Positions 25,752 through 28,981 of a stretch of 28,981 nucleotides of DNA are shown piece by piece. The DNA comes from JAWXBM01 sp034440115. GTDB lineage: Bacteria > Pseudomonadota > Gammaproteobacteria > Xanthomonadales > SZUA-36. Each line of letters starts with the position of its first letter. The first letter of the stretch is position 1. The stretch lies in contig JAWXBM010000051.1 in assembly GCA_034440115.1 (NCBI GenBank), forward strand, positions 1-28,981. The letters run 5' to 3'. The translations under genes and the position numbers were made by a program. Under the pieces are notes generated by a model that was given only the letters and a program-made list of their open reading frames with translations, was not told where the DNA came from and ran no database searches.

Positions 25752-27296
25752 ATGGAAGGACAATGGCCCGTTCTTAGCCTGCTGATCTGGATTCCGATAA
25801 TCGGTGGCGGCATCGTTGCTGCACTGGGCAGTCAGCGGGCGGCCCAGTCGCGCGTGCTGGCTTTGCTCGTATCCGGACTGACCTTTGTACTCAGCCTCGA
25901 CCTGTTTACCGCCTTCAATCGTGACACTTCAGAGATGCAGTTTGTCGAGAAGTCTTCCTGGATAGATACGTTCGACATAAATTACTACCTGGGTGTTGAC
26001 GGCTTTTCGGTGCCACTGATTCTGTTGACCACCTTTTTTGGCGTGTTGGTGGTGCTGTCTGCATGGGACGTCATTCGCACCCGGGTTAACCAGTACATGG
26101 CTGCTTTCCTGGTAATGGAAGGTTTGATGGTCGGAGTCTTCTCTGCCCTCGATGGCTTCCTGTTTTATGTGTTCTTCGAAGCCATGCTGATACCCATGTT
26201 CCTGGTCATCGGCATGTGGGGTGGTCCGCGTCGCGTCTACGCAACCATCAAGTTTTTCCTTTATACCTTCCTCGGGTCGGTATTCATGCTGATCGGGCTG
26301 ATCTATCTCTACGTGCAGTCGGGAAGCTGGTCGATTCTGGATTGGCATGACTATCCGCTGGGACTGACCGTCCAAACCTGGTTGTTCGTGGGCTTTTTGG
26401 CAGCATTCTCGGTGAAAATTCCCATGTGGCCAGTACATACCTGGTTGCCGGATGCCCACGTGGAAGCACCTACCGGCGGTTCGGTAATTTTGGCGGCCAT
26501 CATGCTGAAGATTGGTGGCTATGGCTTTATCCGCTTCAGCCTGCCCATCACGCCAGATGCCAGCATGGCGCTGGATTGGTTGATCATAACCTTGTCTTTG
26601 GTCGCTGTTGTATACATCGGCTTTGTCGCGCTGGTGCAACAGGACATGAAAAAGCTGATTGCTTACTCGTCCATTTCCCATATGGGTTTTGTCACGCTCG
26701 GCTTGTTCATTGCCTTTGCCATATTCCAGCATGGCCCGAATACCAAGGGCGCAGCGCTGGGTGTAGAAGGGGCGATGGTGCAGATGATTTCCCATGGCTT
26801 CATCTCCGGCGCACTGTTCCTCTGTGTGGGCGTATTGTACGACCGCATGCACAGCCGCATGATTCGCGATTACGGCGGCGTGGCCAACGTCATGCCCTGG
26901 TTCGCCATGTTTGCGGTGTTCTTTTCCATGGCCAATGCCGGCTTGCCGGGAACCAGCGGATTCGTGGGCGAATTCATGGTCATTCTGGCCGCTTTTCAGG
27001 CTAATTTCTGGTACGCCTTCCTGGCCGCAATCACGCTGATTCTGGGTGCTGCTTACAGCCTGTGGCTGGTCAAACGGGTGATTTTTGGTGAAGTAGCCAA
27101 CAAGGAAGTAGCAGAGCTGCAGGATATCAACCGGCGCGAGGCACTGATCCTGGGAGTTCTGGCCGTGGCCGTTTTGCTGATTGGTTTGTGGCCTGCTCCA
27201 CTGGTTGATTTGATGCACAGCTCTGTCGCTGACTTGCTGGTACATATCAATCAATCAAAACTGCCGGTGGCGGAAGCTGCTGCGGCTGGCATGTGA
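25752..27296 (+). CDS. nuoM: NADH-quinone oxidoreductase subunit M
   Basis: NuoM is the second antiporter-like proton-pumping subunit. The 514-residue product has E143 (YVFFEAMLIPMF) and K222 (FSVKIPMWPVHTWLPDAH), equivalent to E144 and K234 in E. coli, and about 14 membrane helices. The ATG at 25752 lies 15 bp after nuoL with a GGGA-type site upstream. nuoN follows after 36 bp, the widest gap in the operon. Confidence 0.98.
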   Translation: MEGQWPVLSLLIWIPIIGGGIVAALGSQRAAQSRVLALLVSGLTFVLSLDLFTAFNRDTSEMQFVEKSSWIDTFDINYYLGVDGFSVPLILLTTFFGVLVVLSAWDVIRTRVNQYMAAFLVMEGLMVGVFSALDGFLFYVFFEAMLIPMFLVIGMWGGPRRVYATIKFFLYTFLGSVFMLIGLIYLYVQSGSWSILDWHDYPLGLTVQTWLFVGFLAAFSVKIPMWPVHTWLPDAHVEAPTGGSVILAAIMLKIGGYGFIRFSLPITPDASMALDWLIITLSLVAVVYIGFVALVQQDMKKLIAYSSISHMGFVTLGLFIAFAIFQHGPNTKGAALGVEGAMVQMISHGFISGALFLCVGVLYDRMHSRMIRDYGGVANVMPWFAMFAVFFSMANAGLPGTSGFVGEFMVILAAFQANFWYAFLAAITLILGAAYSLWLVKRVIFGEVANKEVAELQDINRREALILGVLAVAVLLIGLWPAPLVDLMHSSVADLLVHINQSKLPVAEAAAAGM

Positions 27297-27332
27297 GGTC
27301 GTGATGCACTTGGATATTAAGGAACGAATAGT

Positions 27333-28769
27333 ATGAATTTAATGCTGGCTGCATCCGAAATCTGGGTATTGTGCATGGCCTGTTTTATTCTGGTTGCAGA
27401 CCTGTTTCTACGCCCGGAACGCAAGGGCATCATCCACATGCTGGCCATGCTGACGCTGATTTTTGCCGCGATCATTACTCTGCGTGGTGACTACGCCAGC
27501 GTTGGTCAATCAACAGCATTCGCTTTTAATGATGCTTTTATCCGCGACCCTATGGCTGATGTGCTGAAGCTATTCAGCTACCTGATACTGGGTTTCGTGT
27601 TTGTTTATGCCAAGTTTTTCTTGCGCCAGTTCAATATGTTTCGCGCTGATTTCTACACCCTGGCATTGTTTGCATTGCTCGGCATCATGTTGCTGATTTC
27701 TGCCAATAATCTGCTGATGATTTACCTGGGCCTGGAGCTGTCAGCTCTTTCCACTTACGCGTTGGTAGCTTATGACCGTGACTCCAATCGCGGCTCAGAG
27801 GCAGCCATGAAGTATTTTGTGTTGGGTTCGATGGCATCCGGCATGCTGCTATACGGCATGTCGATGATTTACGGCGCCACCGGCAGCCTGGATCTGGCCA
27901 CCATCAGTGCAGTGGCAGGTCAGCAAGGTGATATGAGCCTTATCCTCGGCTTTGGACTGGCCTTCCTGGTCGTTGGGCTGGCATTCAAACTGGGTGTAGT
28001 GCCGTTCCACATGTGGATACCGGATGTTTATCACGGTGCTCCGGCTGGAGTCACCTTGTTTATTTCTTCGGTGCCGAAAATGGCAGCTTTTGCCATGGCT
28101 TTCCGCCTGTTGCAGACCGGCTTGGGTGAATTGCACGCCGACTGGCAGCAAATGCTGGCGGTGTTGGCGCTGTTGTCCATCGTATTGGGAAATGTCGCCG
28201 CCATCGCCCAGAGCAATATCAAGCGTATGTTGGCTTATTCAACCATTTCGCATATGGGCTTCATCCTGCTGGGTTTTTTGCCCGGTAATGCGATGGGCTA
28301 TTCATCGGCGATGTATTACGTGATCGTCTATTCCCTGATGTCATCTGCAGCCTTCGGTATGGTCATATTATTGTCTTCGCGCGGCGTGGAGGCAGAAAAT
28401 CTGGATGATTTCCGCGGGCTGAATCAGCGCAACAGTTGGTTTGCGGCTGTTATGGCCATGGTGATGTTTTCCATGGCAGGGGTACCGGTGTTCGTTGGCT
28501 TTTTTGCCAAGTGGTTGGTCATTCAGGCCGCTATGGAAGCTGGTTTTGCGTGGCTGGCCATTGTGGCTGTGGTGTTTTCGGTGGTAGGTGCTTTCTATTA
28601 TTTGCGCGTGGTCAAGCTGATGTATTTTGATGAGCCACAAACAGAATCCGCGATTACCGCACCAGCAGATTTCCGCGCGGTGCTTTCCTTCAATGGCATA
28701 CTCATGCTGGGCTTGGGTATTTTTTCCAGTTCATTGATTGCTGTTTGTGTGCGGGCCTTCATCGTCTGA
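27333..28769 (+). CDS. nuoN: NADH-quinone oxidoreductase subunit N
   Basis: NuoN is the third antiporter-like subunit and the last gene of the operon. In the 478-residue product, E135 (YLGLELSALSTYALVAY), K160 (EAAMKYFVLGSMASG) and K219 (AFKLGVVPFHMWIPDVYHG) are the expected charged residues inside the membrane. An AAGGAACG site at 27319-27326 supports ATG 27333. An ATG at 27304 opens only an 11-codon frame. No strong terminator follows; only a short hairpin at 28781-28796 precedes the tRNA promoter. Confidence 0.97.
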   Translation: MNLMLAASEIWVLCMACFILVADLFLRPERKGIIHMLAMLTLIFAAIITLRGDYASVGQSTAFAFNDAFIRDPMADVLKLFSYLILGFVFVYAKFFLRQFNMFRADFYTLALFALLGIMLLISANNLLMIYLGLELSALSTYALVAYDRDSNRGSEAAMKYFVLGSMASGMLLYGMSMIYGATGSLDLATISAVAGQQGDMSLILGFGLAFLVVGLAFKLGVVPFHMWIPDVYHGAPAGVTLFISSVPKMAAFAMAFRLLQTGLGELHADWQQMLAVLALLSIVLGNVAAIAQSNIKRMLAYSTISHMGFILLGFLPGNAMGYSSAMYYVIVYSLMSSAAFGMVILLSSRGVEAENLDDFRGLNQRNSWFAAVMAMVMFSMAGVPVFVGFFAKWLVIQAAMEAGFAWLAIVAVVFSVVGAFYYLRVVKLMYFDEPQTESAITAPADFRAVLSFNGILMLGLGIFSSSLIAVCVRAFIV

Positions 28770-28780
28770 ATCTGAGACAT

Positions 28781-28796
28781 TGAACCATCAGGTTCG
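28781..28796 (+). other. Short hairpin after nuoN
   Basis: GAACC (28782-28786) pairs with GGTTC (28791-28795) around an ATCA loop, and an outer T-G wobble adds one pair. It lies 12 bp after the nuoN stop. CCCCTTG follows, not a T-tract, so it is at most a weak terminator or a 3'-end stabiliser. Confidence 0.3.
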
Positions 28797-28800
28797 CCCC

Positions 28801-28829
28801 TTGTAAAGGCTCACCGGCTTCTATATCAT
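28801..28829 (+). promoter_or_regulatory. Probable sigma-70 promoter for tRNA-fMet
   Basis: TTGTAA (28801-28806) lies 17 bases before TATCAT (28824-28829), which matches five of six -10 positions. The start of transcription would fall near 28836, a few bases before the tRNA. The bases after the -10 (GACCGGC) are GC-rich, as in stringently controlled stable-RNA promoters. In related genomes this promoter also serves rimP-nusA-infB; those genes lie outside the window. Confidence 0.55.
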
Positions 28830-28842
28830 GACCGGCTGTTGA

Positions 28843-28919
28843 TGCGGGGTGGAGCAGTCTGGCAGCTCGTCGGGCTCATAACCCGAAGGTCGCAGGTTCG
28901 AATCCTGCCCCCGCTACCA
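28843..28919 (+). tRNA. Initiator tRNA-fMet (anticodon CAT)
   Basis: The anticodon stem TCGGG-CTCATAA-CCCGA carries the three consecutive G-C pairs that direct initiator tRNA to the ribosomal P site. The body is near identical to E. coli tRNA-fMet (GGAGCAGTCTGG, GGTCGCAGGTTCGAATCC). The acceptor is TGCGGGG with CCCCGCT, followed by ACCA. Positions 1 and 72 are T and T, so they are unpaired as required for initiators. The usual mismatch is C1-A72. Confidence 0.96.
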
Positions 28920-28981
28920 GGTTTTTTGAAGGTGGAATCTTCGTCAGACAACGACTTCCTCCTTCGGGTTATTCGCCCGAC

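Noticed and set aside
25929..27254. A 441-codon open frame on the - strand opposite nuoM
   Set aside because: It is antisense to a clear nuoM. The product is rich in Gln, His and Asn, as expected from the reverse of a hydrophobic membrane gene, and resembles no family. It has no supporting start site.
28964..28980. TCGGG/CCCGA hairpin at the window's right edge
   Set aside because: Five pairs with a seven-base loop, cut off by the window end. It could be the start of a rimP leader structure but cannot be judged.

Overview
The window is an uninterrupted stretch of bacterial chromosome. It reads as core genome of a gammaproteobacterium outside the enterics. All 14 nuo genes are present and nuoC and nuoD are separate. 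NuoG lacks the cysteines for the extra N7 cluster found in E. coli, and NuoC carries an insertion I associate with Xanthomonadales-like NuoC. The order tpiA-secG-tRNA-Leu(GAG)-nuoA..N-tRNA-fMet is one I recall from Xanthomonas, Legionella and Coxiella type genomes. The genus cannot be named from the sequence alone. I saw no phage, insertion sequence, CRISPR array or defence island, and no gene-free gap longer than about 110 bp.

Region 1 (1-4416) is a housekeeping run on the + strand: the 3' part of holA, nadD, rsfS (with a probable promoter of its own), rlmH, maf (yhdE class) and rng. Neighbours overlap or lie close together. Region 2 (4417-11826) holds the large AsmA-like gene yhdP, then tldD, then darP (yjgA) on the - strand, then pmbA (tldE). 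The two halves of the TldD/TldE protease therefore flank an opposing gene. A strong perfect-type hairpin lies between rng and yhdP.

Region 3 (11823-12613) is the least ordinary part. A gene coupled to pmbA by a 4-bp overlap encodes a membrane-anchored, metzincin-like protein of unknown function with an HExxHxxGxxD motif and a downstream Met-turn-like segment. As written it is broken by a one-base deletion near 12182.

Region 4 (12614-14137) has a probable promoter, then tpiA, secG with a long acidic tail, and tRNA-Leu(GAG). Region 5 (14160-28769) is the complete nuo operon for proton-pumping NADH:quinone oxidoreductase (complex I). Its genes overlap by 1-10 bp or are separated by at most 36 bp. 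NuoE, F and G form the NADH-oxidising arm, NuoB, C, D and I the connecting and quinone-reducing arm, and NuoA, H, J, K, L, M and N the membrane arm. Region 6 (28770-28981) has a promoter and an initiator tRNA, and probably leads into rimP-nusA-infB outside the window.

The window is mostly ordinary. I found no convincing new multi-gene system. The best lead is the frameshifted metzincin-like gene.
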